NCBI GenBank assembly: GCA_011052815.1
Contig: DRIG01000058.1
Span: forward strand, 1 to 35,066
Reading direction: 5' to 3'
Length of the DNA: 35,066 nt
Origin: a candidate division WOR-3 bacterium
Lineage (GTDB): Bacteria > Hydrothermota > Tepidihabitantia > SM23-42
Shown in pieces: positions 15,168 to 23,933 of this stretch (positions are counted from its first letter, which is position 1; each line of letters starts with the position of its first letter). The translations under genes and the position numbers were made by a program. Under the pieces are notes generated by a model. That model made no database searches. It saw only the letters and a list, made by a program, of their open reading frames with translations, and had not been told where the DNA came from.

Positions 15168-17924
15168 CTATCTTACAATTATTATTTTTTCCATCATACT
15201 TTGTTTCTTATCGGTTTTAAGGTGGACGAAATAAACCCCAGATGGTAATTGATCATTTACATTATGTAACTCTATTTTACAATCATCTTCCTTTCTTACT
15301 CTTATTTTATACTTGCTGACAGAACGTCCACAGCAATCATATATACTTATTGCTATTTCTTTGCTGCCTGCTGGAACGCTTAAATTTAAATTCCTAATAC
15401 AGCTAATAATGGGTACCTCAACACACATCGGTGATTTATGTTCTTCCTTTTGGGGTATGCTGATTTGAACACTATCTGATGGTTCTGATTCACAACCCAT
15501 CGTATCGTAAGCTGTTACCTTATATTGATAATACCACATACATAACACTGTTGTATCAATGAACGTCGTGTCATTAGAATCAGTATTGTCGCCAATAAAT
15601 GCCCAATCATTCCAGTCAGTCATTCCTAGAACTTGTTTTCCTCTCCGAATAATCCGGTATCCATCTAAATCAGCTTCATCGTTATTATTCCATCTAAGAT
15701 AAACATCATAATAATTAATTAAAGAATCGAAAAGGCCTGTAGGCTTTGCAGGTACACTATCAGCTATGTAGTGATGATAGGTTATTTGATTTAATGTATC
15801 ACCATGGAGATATCCATAAAAATACCAGCCAGAACGGAAGTCAAAAAATGTCTGACAAGATGTTGTATCAGATGGTTCGTAGTCGTCTAAAACATTCCAT
15901 ACTTGTCTGTACATCTGAGTCATTAGATCCGATGTTGTATCTGTGAAACCGCCACTTGGATAGTAAGGATATGGATTTTCGTTATTTGAGTCATAAATAT
16001 CCCAAAGTACGCCAGCAACTGCTCCTTCACACCATTGTCCGCCTTCAAATTCTGTTGTATCAAAGTGACTTCCATGCCAAGGGTTTTCGATATCGTGGTA
16101 ATAGGTAGTATCATTAGCGGTTGTTCTACCGATGCCTTTTTTAGTATTAATTTGACATGCACTATCGAACACCGAGGCTGCAAAAAAATTGGCCCATCCT
16201 TCCGCATAAGCTAATCCTTTATCTCCTGGATTAGGATATTCAAGGTACCAGTAATGATTTCCCGTTGAACAGGGAGGGAATGGTGGAGCACATTTTACCA
16301 TTACATGATGACCATACTCATGCAATGAGGACCAATCATCCCATTCATCGTGCCAAGATGAATAGTCACCTACCGTGTCACCGCATATATATATAGTATC
16401 GACAGTTTGTCCGTAGCCCATTGCGATTTGAGTAGGATGTTCATAATCAGGTTCCCATTTAGCAACTACCCTATAAAGAGTATCCCCATTAGTATAGGAA
16501 CTGTCTCTGAGAAATCGATAAGCACTTAATAGGTTATCATATATGTTGGCTGCGCCACTTCGTGGCCACTGGTTATCCGGCCAGAGTTGACCATCAGTGA
16601 GATATTCACCACAGCATAATGTGCCGATGTTAGTGCTTACCAAGAGAGATTCTATCTTGCCGCGGAAACGCCAATTTTGAGAATCTTCGCTAGCAGGAAT
16701 AAATGAGAATTTCAATGAATCTGAATACAGCTTTATTCGGTCAAAGTCTTGTGCTCCTGGTGGGGTGTTTGGTCCTCGTAGCCAAACTAACGGAATGAAA
16801 TATCCTGGTGTATTAACTCCTTGCACTGTTATAGAATATTCTCCATCATCGTTAGTAATGTCAGGGCCATAATAATGTGAGCCCCCAGAACCATCCCAAT
16901 ATCCTCGGATCCACACTTTTACATTTCTTAATGGCATATTTATAGTTGCAGTATCTAAACCGTCAATTCTATCGTATAAATGTTTCTTATACACGATCGT
17001 CCCGCTTATCGTAATATCGGCCCTTTGATCCGGTATATGATTAAAATTAGTATTGCTATTAATATTATTAGAACCACCATCATTACGAAAAAAGTTCTTG
17101 AAACCTTCACTTTTTTTTATTACATCTTCTACTGCTTCCCATTTGCTTATTCCTTTTTCTTTCATCAGTTGTCTTGCTTCAATCAGGATAGATATTGATT
17201 TTTTTCTGTCATGAATGCCATAGCGCCAGATCATGTTATAAATAACATCATGCATCAGCTCAAGTGCTTCCCAATCCGATAATGTTGGATCCAAATTTTT
17301 GAGTTTTTCTATTTCATTTCTGATTTTTCTTGCTTCATCGTCATATGAGCGACCGAGTGACTTCATCCTGGTTCCCGCCTCAATATCATAACAGTATTCT
17401 GGACCTATACGCGACCAAAGATCGAGATCATGACCAAATTTTTCGTAGGAAATCGTATCATCTTCAGCAAGAATAACCATGTCAATCATTTTTCCACGTT
17501 CGGCTTTCCACGTTTTGCCGCCATGGCCATCGGATACTTCTACTTTTGTAATTACCTTCATCTGTAATAATCGTGATACTACTTTAAACCGTATCGTTGC
17601 TTGTGCTGACATTCCCTTTTTTAGAGGAGAAAATACAGTCTCCTGTTGACCGCTTGTAAGTTGCGCTCCGTGATAGAAAGTGTACACTATTTTACTTCTG
17701 GGTATATCGCGATATGGTATTAGCATAGTGCATCTCAATTCAACTTCGTCACCAAGCTTAGGTTTATCAGGAGTCATTTCTACTTCAATTTCAAGACCAT
17801 ATCCGTCCATAATTGTCATTTGTGATTGCCGCCCTGCGGAATTTTGACTGAATGCGAATCGGAATCCGACTATTAGTAACAAAAGAACCAATATATTAAG
17901 ATATTTTTTGTTGCTCTTATACAT
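15168..17924 (-). CDS. Large secreted HEYGHH metallopeptidase-like protein with FN3 and type IX-like C-terminal tail
   Basis: 918 residues. An N-terminal signal peptide (hydrophobic stretch LNILVLLLLIVGF) precedes an immunoglobulin-like region (TPDKPKLGDEVELRC), a helical part, and a carboxypeptidase-regulatory-like domain (about 300-390). The zinc motif HEYGHH is at 535-540, followed by AEGWANFF with Glu575, giving a gluzincin-like HExxH plus distant Glu. A fibronectin III-like domain (KPTGLFDSL to SVQISIP) and a C-terminal tail (IAISIYDCCGRS...LPSGVYFVHLKT...MEKIIIVR) follow. The tail resembles type A sorting domains of type IX secretion. The gene looks richer in A/T than its neighbours. 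AGGAGGA sits 5 bp before the ATG. Likely an extracellular protease; its substrate is unknown. Confidence 0.8.
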   Translation of the reverse strand: MYKSNKKYLNILVLLLLIVGFRFAFSQNSAGRQSQMTIMDGYGLEIEVEMTPDKPKLGDEVELRCTMLIPYRDIPRSKIVYTFYHGAQLTSGQQETVFSPLKKGMSAQATIRFKVVSRLLQMKVITKVEVSDGHGGKTWKAERGKMIDMVILAEDDTISYEKFGHDLDLWSRIGPEYCYDIEAGTRMKSLGRSYDDEARKIRNEIEKLKNLDPTLSDWEALELMHDVIYNMIWRYGIHDRKKSISILIEARQLMKEKGISKWEAVEDVIKKSEGFKNFFRNDGGSNNINSNTNFNHIPDQRADITISGTIVYKKHLYDRIDGLDTATINMPLRNVKVWIRGYWDGSGGSHYYGPDITNDDGEYSITVQGVNTPGYFIPLVWLRGPNTPPGAQDFDRIKLYSDSLKFSFIPASEDSQNWRFRGKIESLLVSTNIGTLCCGEYLTDGQLWPDNQWPRSGAANIYDNLLSAYRFLRDSSYTNGDTLYRVVAKWEPDYEHPTQIAMGYGQTVDTIYICGDTVGDYSSWHDEWDDWSSLHEYGHHVMVKCAPPFPPCSTGNHYWYLEYPNPGDKGLAYAEGWANFFAASVFDSACQINTKKGIGRTTANDTTYYHDIENPWHGSHFDTTEFEGGQWCEGAVAGVLWDIYDSNNENPYPYYPSGGFTDTTSDLMTQMYRQVWNVLDDYEPSDTTSCQTFFDFRSGWYFYGYLHGDTLNQITYHHYIADSVPAKPTGLFDSLINYYDVYLRWNNNDEADLDGYRIIRRGKQVLGMTDWNDWAFIGDNTDSNDTTFIDTTVLCMWYYQYKVTAYDTMGCESEPSDSVQISIPQKEEHKSPMCVEVPIISCIRNLNLSVPAGSKEIAISIYDCCGRSVSKYKIRVRKEDDCKIELHNVNDQLPSGVYFVHLKTDKKQSMMEKIIIVR

Positions 17925-18075
17925 CTTTCCTCCTATTGTTTTAATGATTTATGTATTTTTATTATATAGTTTTCTCTATGTTGACTTCTATGCGTCTCCC
18001 TCGTTCACTACCTCGACAGGTAATATGATAGAAGGCACCTGAGAACTGAATTCTTAAAGCCTTCACCATTACTGC

Positions 18076-18103
18076 ATTATACTCATTCTCCACCTAATGT
18101 CAA
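18076..18103 (-). promoter_or_regulatory. Promoter of the secreted metallopeptidase gene, with a long leader
   Basis: Minus strand: TTGACA at 18103-18098, a 16-bp spacer and TATAAT at 18081-18076. This leaves a leader of about 145 nt before the start codon at 17924. I found no clear riboswitch fold in the leader by eye. Confidence 0.65.
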
Positions 18104-18169
18104 TACATTTGGAGCTTGGGTCTTTATTGTTTTAGAGATAACGGTTGTTCCGTGTGGAAGTTTTGAGGT

Positions 18170-19006
18170 TCAGAGGATCGTATTATCGATGAGTCTTGTT
18201 TTACCGAAGAAGACGGCGACTGCTACAAGGGTGCCGCGCCGCAGTCTTTTTACAGGTTTCAAGGTGTCTTTATCCACGATCTCGATATAATCAATTTTAC
18301 CACCTTTTTCTTTTATCATACGTTCGATTTCAGCAGCGGCTTTTTTCGGAGTGCGGAGACCCTTCTGATAAGCATTCTGAATCCACTTAAGGGACTCGTA
18401 GATGATCGGAGCGCACCTTCTCTGTTCAGGAGTAAGATAGGTGTTACGGGAACTCATCGCCAGGCCGTCTTTTTCTCTGATGATTTTCCCGGTGATAATC
18501 TTTATGTCGAGGTTCAGATCTTTTACCATCTTCTTTATGATGACTGCCTGTTGATAATCTTTTTTTCCGAACACCGCTATTTCCGGTTCGACGATATTAA
18601 AGAGCTTTAAAACGATTGTCGTCACACCGCGGAAGTGGTGGGGACGGGAGCGCCCGCACAATAACTTGCTCAACTCCTCGACATAGACATAGGTTTTGTA
18701 ATCCTCTGGATATATTTCACGAACCGAGGGGATGAAGACCAGATCAACCCTTTCTTTTTTGAGTAATTTCAAATCTCTGTTTATGTCCCGGGGATACTTT
18801 TCTAAGTCTTCACCCGGTCCGAACTGCGTGGGATTAACGAAGATCGAGACGACCAGAAAATCACATTTTTTACGGGCGAGACGCACGAGGGAGAGATGGC
18901 CTTCGTGAAGATAACCCATCGTGGGTACAAATCCTATGGTCTGCCCGTTTTTTTTGAGTTTTTTGATGATTTTTTTCAAGCCGGTTATCTTTTTAACGGT
19001 CTGCAT
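18170..19006 (-). CDS. panC: Pantothenate synthetase (pantoate-beta-alanine ligase)
   Basis: ATP-dependent condensation of pantoate and beta-alanine to pantothenate, the coenzyme A precursor. The 278-residue length fits the family. Motifs in order: PTMGYLHEGHLSLV (the HIGH-like nucleotide loop), SIFVNPTQFGPGED, YPRD, the FRGVTTIVLKLFNIV segment, FGKKDYQQ, and MSSRNTYLTPEQR (KMSKS-like loop). It is a single-gene unit here; panB, panD and panE are not in the window. The promoter puts TATAAT 6 bp before the ATG and no Shine-Dalgarno is visible, so the mRNA is probably leaderless. Confidence 0.97.
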   Translation of the reverse strand: MQTVKKITGLKKIIKKLKKNGQTIGFVPTMGYLHEGHLSLVRLARKKCDFLVVSIFVNPTQFGPGEDLEKYPRDINRDLKLLKKERVDLVFIPSVREIYPEDYKTYVYVEELSKLLCGRSRPHHFRGVTTIVLKLFNIVEPEIAVFGKKDYQQAVIIKKMVKDLNLDIKIITGKIIREKDGLAMSSRNTYLTPEQRRCAPIIYESLKWIQNAYQKGLRTPKKAAAEIERMIKEKGGKIDYIEIVDKDTLKPVKRLRRGTLVAVAVFFGKTRLIDNTIL

Positions 19007-19012
19007 AAGCCT

Positions 19013-19040
19013 ATTATATTGTTTTTTCCGAGCCTGTCAA
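19013..19040 (-). promoter_or_regulatory. Promoter of panC (leaderless)
   Basis: Minus strand: TTGACA at 19040-19035, a 16-bp spacer and a perfect TATAAT at 19018-19013; six bases (AGGCTT) then separate it from the ATG at 19006. Confidence 0.75.
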
Positions 19041-19080
19041 TTAAGTGAATGAGGACTTCAGGATAAAATGGTCAGTATTC

Positions 19081-19420
19081 AGCCTCTTGAGATTCTTCGT
19101 CCGCCTGCGGCAGAGGGCGAAGGGCAAAGGGCATAGAGCATGGAGCAAAGGGAGAATGGGAGAAACGGAGAAAGGGAGAATAAGGGCATTTCGGATTTCG
19201 GATTTGGAAAGGAACAGGACGTTGGGAGCGTTTAGATCGTTGAGATCGTTTGGAGCGTTAGGAGCGGTGCATGGAAGGGAGCTGCGCTGGAAGGGATGCA
19301 CTTTGTGCATGGAAGGGAGCTGCGCTGGAAGGGATGCACTTTGTGCATGGAAGGGAGCGGTGCTGGGGAAAAAAGAGAGATTCTTCGCTTCGCTCAGAAT
19401 GACAGAAGAGGGAAGCGGCG
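19081..19420. repeat. Complex dispersed repeat block, copy 2
   Basis: This fills most of the 578-bp gap between panC and porC. It repeats the modules of the block at 1-344: GAGATTCTTCGTCCGCC, GGGAGAATGGGAGAAACGG, GGCATTTCGGATTTCGG, GGAACAGGACGTTGGGAGCG, GAGCGTT-type units, 38-bp units, and a final GATTCTTCGCTTCG...CAGAATGACAG palindrome. A 384-bp open frame crosses it but has no protein character. I saw no target-site duplication at its edges. It ends just upstream of the porC promoter. Confidence 0.75.
19282..19357. repeat. Tandem 38-bp repeat, two copies plus partial
   Basis: Two identical 38-bp units, 19282-19319 and 19320-19357, start with GCTGCGCTGGAAGGG and contain the palindrome ATGCACTTTGTGCAT. 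A partial unit precedes them. A single copy of the same unit is at 144-181, so copy number differs between the two repeat blocks. Confidence 0.85.
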
Positions 19421-19430
19421 CTGGATGATA

Positions 19431-19458
19431 TTGACTTCTCGAGAATTTTGGCTATAAT
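19431..19458 (+). promoter_or_regulatory. Promoter of porCDAB
   Basis: TTGACT at 19431-19436, a 16-bp spacer and TATAAT at 19453-19458, giving a leader of about 120 nt before porC. A second TTGACT at 19523-19528 has no well-spaced -10 box. No riboswitch was recognised in the leader. Confidence 0.65.
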
Positions 19459-19584
19459 AATATTCGGGTAAGAATCAGGAATTTTGCAGATCTGAACGAC
19501 TAAGGTTCGTCCACATACAGTCTTGACTTAAGGTAACTTTTTAGAAATTATCATAACTTTTAAAAATAAGAAAGGAGTAATCCA

Positions 19585-20154
19585 ATGGCATTACTGGAGA
19601 TAAGGTGGCACGGCAGAGGAGGACAGGGTGCAAAGACCGCTGCCCTGCTCTTCGGCGATGCCGCTGTTGAGACAGGTAAATATATTCAAGCATTCCCTGA
19701 GTACGGGCCGGAAAGAATGGGGGCACCGGTTTTTGCTTTCAACCGCATTTCCGATGAGCCCATTCTCCAGCACTGTGGCATCAAGACACCGCAGATTGTT
19801 GTTGTGCTGGATCCTACTCTGATGGAGACCGTTGATGTTACTGATGGTCTGCCAGAGGATGGTGTGGTGCTGGTCAATACACAGAAGAGTGCGGAAGAGA
19901 TAAAGAAGCAGCTTAAGCTTACGACTCAGACCGTATATGTTGTCGATGCGAGCAAGATTTCACAGGAGATTCTGGGTCGTGACCTGCCCAATACCCCGAT
20001 GCTCGGTGCGTTGATAAAGGCATCAAAGTTACTTGAATTCGAACCGATGTTGAAGTCGGTGGAGAAGCGTTTGAAGAAGAAATTTCCGAATCGTCCTGAT
20101 GTGGTGGAAGGTAATATCAAGGCTATCAAGAAGGCATATGAGGAGGTAGGGTGA
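19585..20154 (+). CDS. porC: 2-oxoacid (pyruvate):ferredoxin oxidoreductase, gamma subunit
   Basis: Gamma subunit (189 residues) of a four-subunit enzyme that oxidatively decarboxylates a 2-oxoacid, usually pyruvate, to acyl-CoA, CO2 and reduced ferredoxin. The family start EIRWHGRGGQGAKTAA is clear, followed by AFPEYGPERMGAPV and SDEPI. Genes follow in the order gamma, delta, alpha, beta with overlapping ends. An AGAAAGGAG sequence precedes the ATG with good spacing. The substrate could also be 2-oxoisovalerate (VOR), but the alpha and beta sequences look most like pyruvate enzymes. Confidence 0.93.
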   Translation: MALLEIRWHGRGGQGAKTAALLFGDAAVETGKYIQAFPEYGPERMGAPVFAFNRISDEPILQHCGIKTPQIVVVLDPTLMETVDVTDGLPEDGVVLVNTQKSAEEIKKQLKLTTQTVYVVDASKISQEILGRDLPNTPMLGALIKASKLLEFEPMLKSVEKRLKKKFPNRPDVVEGNIKAIKKAYEEVG

Positions 20155-20444
20155 TGAAGAAGGATAAGAAAGGCTGGAGAGAACTTCCGATCGGTCTCGT
20201 TCTGGAACCGGGAAGCAGTGAAAATTTTGAGACGGGTGACTGGCGGAGCGAGAAGCCGATCTGGGATGCGGAAAAGTGCACACACTGTCTGATCTGCTGG
20301 GTGTATTGCCCTGATTCATCGATCATCGTGAAGGACGGAAAGGTACAGGGTATTGATTATAAATTCTGCAAGGGTTGTGGTATCTGCGCAGAGGAATGTC
20401 CACCTAAAATAAAGGCGATTACAATGATAAGGGAGGAAAAATGA
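20154..20444 (+). CDS. porD: 2-oxoacid (pyruvate):ferredoxin oxidoreductase, delta subunit (2 x 4Fe-4S)
   Basis: Ferredoxin-like subunit of 96 residues that carries electrons from the catalytic core to free ferredoxin. Two complete 4Fe-4S motifs are visible: C42xxC45xxC48xxxC52 and C72xxC75xxC78xxxC82, followed by PP/P. The ATG at 20154 overlaps the porC stop as TGATG and has AGGAGG seven bases upstream; a GTG one codon earlier is possible but less well placed. The stop overlaps porA as ATGA. Confidence 0.94.
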   Translation: MKKDKKGWRELPIGLVLEPGSSENFETGDWRSEKPIWDAEKCTHCLICWVYCPDSSIIVKDGKVQGIDYKFCKGCGICAEECPPKIKAITMIREEK

Positions 20445-21613
20445 TTGTTGCGAGAACAGGAAATGAAGCAATGGCTGAGGCTATGCGTCAGATAAACCCT
20501 GATGTCGTGGCTGCGTATCCCATTACACCCGCCACTGAGGTGGTACAGTTGTTTTCCAAGTTCGTCCATGACGGAGTCGTCGATACCGAGTTTGTACCGG
20601 TTGAGAGTGAACACTCGGCATGCAGCGCCTGCGTGGGTGCTTCTGCGGCTGGTGCCCGGGTGATGACGTCCACGGCATCCCAGGGGCTTGCTTTGATGCA
20701 TGAAATTCTGTTTATCGCCGCAGGCCTGCGGCTTCCGATCGTTATCTGTCTGGTCAATCGTTCTCTTTCGAGTCCGATCAACATCCATTGTGACCATTCA
20801 GACACCCTTGCGTCGCGGGACAGCGGTTGGTTGCAGATATACACGGAAAATGCACAGGAGGCGTATGATACAACAATCCAGTTGGTGAAGATTGCAGAGA
20901 CCGTACTGTTGCCCGGGATTGTATCGACGGACGCCTTTATCATCAGTCATGGAATGGAGCGGGTGGAACTGGTGGATGACAAAGAAGTTCCCGCGTTTCT
21001 CGGTGAGCGGAAGCTCAATTACTCTTTACTCGATACCGATGCACCAATTACGCTCGGGCCGCTTGATCTACAGGATTACTTTTTTGAACACAAACGCTCA
21101 GAGATTGATGCAATGGACCGCGTTTTACCGGTGATAGAAAAAGTCCAGAAGGAGTTCGGTGATAAATTCGGACGTTATTATCCAGTGGTGGATGAGTATA
21201 AGATGGATGATGCCGAGGTTGCGATTCTCGTGATGGGCTCGACCGGTGGCACCGCCAAGGTCGCTGTCGAAAGACTGCGGGAAAAGGGTAAAAAGGTCGG
21301 TTTGATACGCTGTCGAGTATATCGCCCCTTCCCTAAGGAGGCGATGTGTGCTGCTCTTTCCAAAGCCGGCGTCATCGGCATTATGGACCGGGCAGACACA
21401 CTTTCGACCCTTGGAGGCCATCTCTACAATGATGCCCGTTCCATACTCTATGATGCAGAGGTCCGCCCTCTACTGAAGAATTATATTTACGGTCTCGGCG
21501 GCAGGGATATCAGTATAGAAGAGATTGAGACGGTGTACGAGCAGCTCTTTGAGATTAAAAAGTCGGGTAAGGTCGATAAAGATATTGTGTACTTTGGAGT
21601 GAGAGGTGAATAA
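20441..21613 (+). CDS. porA: 2-oxoacid (pyruvate):ferredoxin oxidoreductase, alpha subunit
   Basis: Alpha subunit (390 residues) that forms the substrate pocket together with beta and binds the TPP pyrimidine end. The start TGNEAMAEAMRQINPDVVAAYPITPATE is diagnostic, followed by VESEHSACSACVGASAAGARVMTSTASQGLALM and the transketolase C-terminal-like part (MGSTGGTAK, RPFP). Coupled to porD by ATGA and to porB by TAATG. With fhs elsewhere in the window it suggests anaerobic metabolism based on acetyl-CoA and formate, which is inference. Confidence 0.95.
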   Translation: MIVARTGNEAMAEAMRQINPDVVAAYPITPATEVVQLFSKFVHDGVVDTEFVPVESEHSACSACVGASAAGARVMTSTASQGLALMHEILFIAAGLRLPIVICLVNRSLSSPINIHCDHSDTLASRDSGWLQIYTENAQEAYDTTIQLVKIAETVLLPGIVSTDAFIISHGMERVELVDDKEVPAFLGERKLNYSLLDTDAPITLGPLDLQDYFFEHKRSEIDAMDRVLPVIEKVQKEFGDKFGRYYPVVDEYKMDDAEVAILVMGSTGGTAKVAVERLREKGKKVGLIRCRVYRPFPKEAMCAALSKAGVIGIMDRADTLSTLGGHLYNDARSILYDAEVRPLLKNYIYGLGGRDISIEEIETVYEQLFEIKKSGKVDKDIVYFGVRGE

Positions 21614-22536
21614 TGGCTAAGCTTAAGGAACTTGCATTACCAAAAGAGAAATTTGTCGGAGGTCACCGTGGGTGCGCTGGATGCGGTGCGGCGATAATTG
21701 CACGCCAGGTGCTTATGGCGGCGGAGAACCCCGTGGTGGTCGGTTGTGCAACCGGTTGTCTTGAGGTCTTTTCAACGATCTATCCTTATTCTGCATGGAA
21801 GGTCCCTTATATCCATAATGCATTCGAGAATGTGGCGGCGACAATGGCAGGGGTGGAAGCGGCGTATAAGGCACTGAAGAGAAAAGGTAAGATAACCAAA
21901 GATTTACGGTTTATCGCATTCGGCGGTGACGGCGGAACATATGATATCGGTTTACAGGCGTTGTCCGGAATGATCGAGCGGAGACATCGGGTGCTTTATG
22001 TGTGTTATAATAATGAAGCATATATGAATACGGGAATTCAGCGTTCGTCCGCGACGCCGCGCGGCGCCCACACGACGACTTCACCCGCAGGAAAGGTTAT
22101 ACCTGGAAAACCTCAGTTGCGAAAGAATCTGACCGAAATCGTGATCGCTCATGAACCCGCTTATGCGGCGCAGACAACGTTCGCCTACTGGAACGACCTC
22201 GTTACAAAAGTCCGTAAAGCCCTGAACGCCGACGGTCCTTCCTTCCTTAATATATATGCACCCTGCCGTCTCGGCTGGGCATATCCTCCGGAAAAGACCG
22301 TCAAAATTTCAAAACTGGCAGTGGAGACCTGTATCTGGCCTCTTTATGAATATGAGAACGGCAAATATCGTATCACCGTGAAGCCCAAGGAGAAAAAACC
22401 GATCACCGAATTTCTGAAGTTACAGGGAAGATTTAATCATCTCTTTAAATGGAAGGATCAGCTTCCTATCCAGGAATTTCAAAAAGAGGTCGATTACATC
22501 TGGGAGAGATTACTGAAGCGCGCTGAGGCGTCATAA
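21613..22536 (+). CDS. porB: 2-oxoacid (pyruvate):ferredoxin oxidoreductase, beta subunit
   Basis: Beta subunit (307 residues), which binds TPP diphosphate through GDGG (105-108) and the Asn pair near 133, and holds the proximal 4Fe-4S cluster. Cys21 and Cys24 (CAGC), further Cys at 45 and 49, and a late Cys in APCRLGW are candidate ligands. GIQRSSATPRGAHTTTSPAGK-like sequence is typical of PorB. It is the last gene of the operon; the HAD gene starts about 66 bp later. Confidence 0.95.
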   Translation: MAKLKELALPKEKFVGGHRGCAGCGAAIIARQVLMAAENPVVVGCATGCLEVFSTIYPYSAWKVPYIHNAFENVAATMAGVEAAYKALKRKGKITKDLRFIAFGGDGGTYDIGLQALSGMIERRHRVLYVCYNNEAYMNTGIQRSSATPRGAHTTTSPAGKVIPGKPQLRKNLTEIVIAHEPAYAAQTTFAYWNDLVTKVRKALNADGPSFLNIYAPCRLGWAYPPEKTVKISKLAVETCIWPLYEYENGKYRITVKPKEKKPITEFLKLQGRFNHLFKWKDQLPIQEFQKEVDYIWERLLKRAEAS

Positions 22537-22602
22537 CTTTTCCGGGATTCGACATTATAAGACGGCGCATATTCTTTCTCCATCGCTGCTTTTGTGTGGG
22601 AA

Positions 22603-23211
22603 ATGATTAAAGCGGTAATCTTCGACCTCGACGGCACCTTATATCAGAGTACGGTAATAAGAGAGAAGTTTGCCGAAGCTGCATATCTCACGCTGTCCAG
22701 ATTCCAAAAGATTACTCTTGCCGACGCCCGTAAACTGATTGAAACCAGGCGTGATGAACTGGGAAAGAAGACCGGAGCGGGAGTTCCTTATACCCTGGTA
22801 TTGAAATCGTTCGGGGTTCCTATAGAGTTCTGGCATCGCGAGAATATCAACTACTTTGATCCACGTAAATATCTGTCCCGGGATAAAAGATTAATTGAGA
22901 GCCTTGTTAGATTGAAAGAACAGTATAAACTTGCGGTTTTGACCAATAATAATCTGGTTCAATCAGAACGGACCCTTGAGGCGCTTGGGATAACAAACCT
23001 GTTCTGCAGGATATTCACTTACAACACCTATAAGTTGCTCAAACCGGATATAACCTTCTTTAAGAAGGCGGCTGAAGATCTCCAGGTGATTCCCGGAGAA
23101 TGTCTCTTTGTGGGAGACCGTTATGACGTCGATCTCGAACCGGCTCTGAGTTTAGGGATGAAGATTCGACACGTTAAAGGACCTGAGGATATATATTCGC
23201 TGGCGGTTTAG
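22603..23211 (+). CDS. HAD-superfamily phosphatase
   Basis: Haloacid dehalogenase-like hydrolase of about 202 residues. Motif I is FDLDGTLY with nucleophile Asp8 and Asp10; motif II is LTNNN; the motif III Lys is in KLLKPDITFF; motif IV is VGDRYDVDLEPA. A helical cap (about residues 16-85) places it among phosphoglycolate phosphatase/pyrimidine-nucleotidase-like members, but the substrate cannot be read. A GTG at 22594 is an alternative start; the ATG at 22603 is preferred because it directly precedes motif I at normal distance. A weak TTCGAC/TATTCT pair with a 16-bp spacer lies about 35-60 bp upstream, so it may have its own promoter. Confidence 0.85.
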   Translation: MIKAVIFDLDGTLYQSTVIREKFAEAAYLTLSRFQKITLADARKLIETRRDELGKKTGAGVPYTLVLKSFGVPIEFWHRENINYFDPRKYLSRDKRLIESLVRLKEQYKLAVLTNNNLVQSERTLEALGITNLFCRIFTYNTYKLLKPDITFFKKAAEDLQVIPGECLFVGDRYDVDLEPALSLGMKIRHVKGPEDIYSLAV

Positions 23212-23213
23212 GA

Positions 23214-23933
23214 TTATTCTTTGCCGAGCTCTTGTTTCAGCATCCGTCGGGCCCGGACAGCATAGATGGATGAGGGTGTGTTGACAAGGAGTTCTTCCAG
23301 AATCCTCTGTGCCTCTTTCTTCTTATCCAGTTGAATCAGGAGTTCTGCGTAGAGCAGCAGGGCGTTATTCATTTTTTGCGCCGGAGAGGTGTTGAATGAT
23401 TCCTCAAGGGCGCTGAGGGCGAGGGGGAGTTCACCTCTTTCTTTATATAGAAGAGCCAGATAATAACAGGCGTGCACACCGGCTGTGCTTTTTAAAAGAG
23501 GCTTCAAACTGTCTTCAGCAGAATCAAAGTTTCCGATATGGAAGAGATAGAGGGCGTATGCCAGTCTTTTTAATAGTGCCGTGTTTTCCTTTACTGATTC
23601 AATCAGATAGAGTCGTTCAAGCGCATCATTGGTGATGTCCGCACGGGGATATTTAGTAGACAGGAGCAGGTATTCTTTACGTGCTTCAAGCAGTCGGCCG
23701 GAAAAGAAGTAGTCTTCGGCAATAGCGAATAATAAAACAGGTTTTTCTTCCCAGGATGAGTTCTTTTCGTATTTTTTTAATAATTCGATTCCCTTATCAA
23801 AATCACTGAGTTTGAGGTAACATCTGTTCAGTTCGAGGATCGTGCTCAACTGCGGTGCCTTATCGAGCAGAGAGGAGAGGCTGTCGATTTTACTATGTAC
23901 TTCGATGTTTAAAAACAAGAAAAGCAGTATCAT
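23214..23933 (-). CDS. TPR-repeat protein, probably exported
   Basis: 239 residues with a short hydrophobic N-terminus (MILLFLFLNIEVHS) that may be a signal peptide, followed by helical pairs of TPR type (for example NRCYLKLSDFDKGIELLKKY, YYLALLYKERGELPLALSALE and YAELLIQLDKKKEAQRILEEL). TPRs mediate protein-protein contact. Its ATG overlaps the stop of the DUF4175-like gene, so it ends a three-gene operon and probably works with that large membrane protein at the cell envelope. No enzymatic motif was seen. Confidence 0.75.
   Translation of the reverse strand: MILLFLFLNIEVHSKIDSLSSLLDKAPQLSTILELNRCYLKLSDFDKGIELLKKYEKNSSWEEKPVLLFAIAEDYFFSGRLLEARKEYLLLSTKYPRADITNDALERLYLIESVKENTALLKRLAYALYLFHIGNFDSAEDSLKPLLKSTAGVHACYYLALLYKERGELPLALSALEESFNTSPAQKMNNALLLYAELLIQLDKKKEAQRILEELLVNTPSSIYAVRARRMLKQELGKE

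Noticed and set aside
14982-18109. A 14-15 bp direct repeat (AATGTCAATACATT) flanks the metallopeptidase gene, like an attachment-site or insertion duplication.
   Set aside because: Both copies contain the complement of TTGACA and are followed at 16 bp by a good -10 box on the minus strand; they are explained as the -35 regions of two promoters.
19282-19357. Tandem 38-bp units as a possible CRISPR array.
   Set aside because: The units are directly adjacent with no unique spacers, and no cas gene is in the window.
19459-19584. Possible riboswitch in the por leader.
   Set aside because: No conserved riboswitch core was recognised; the stretch is AT-rich with only weak local pairing.
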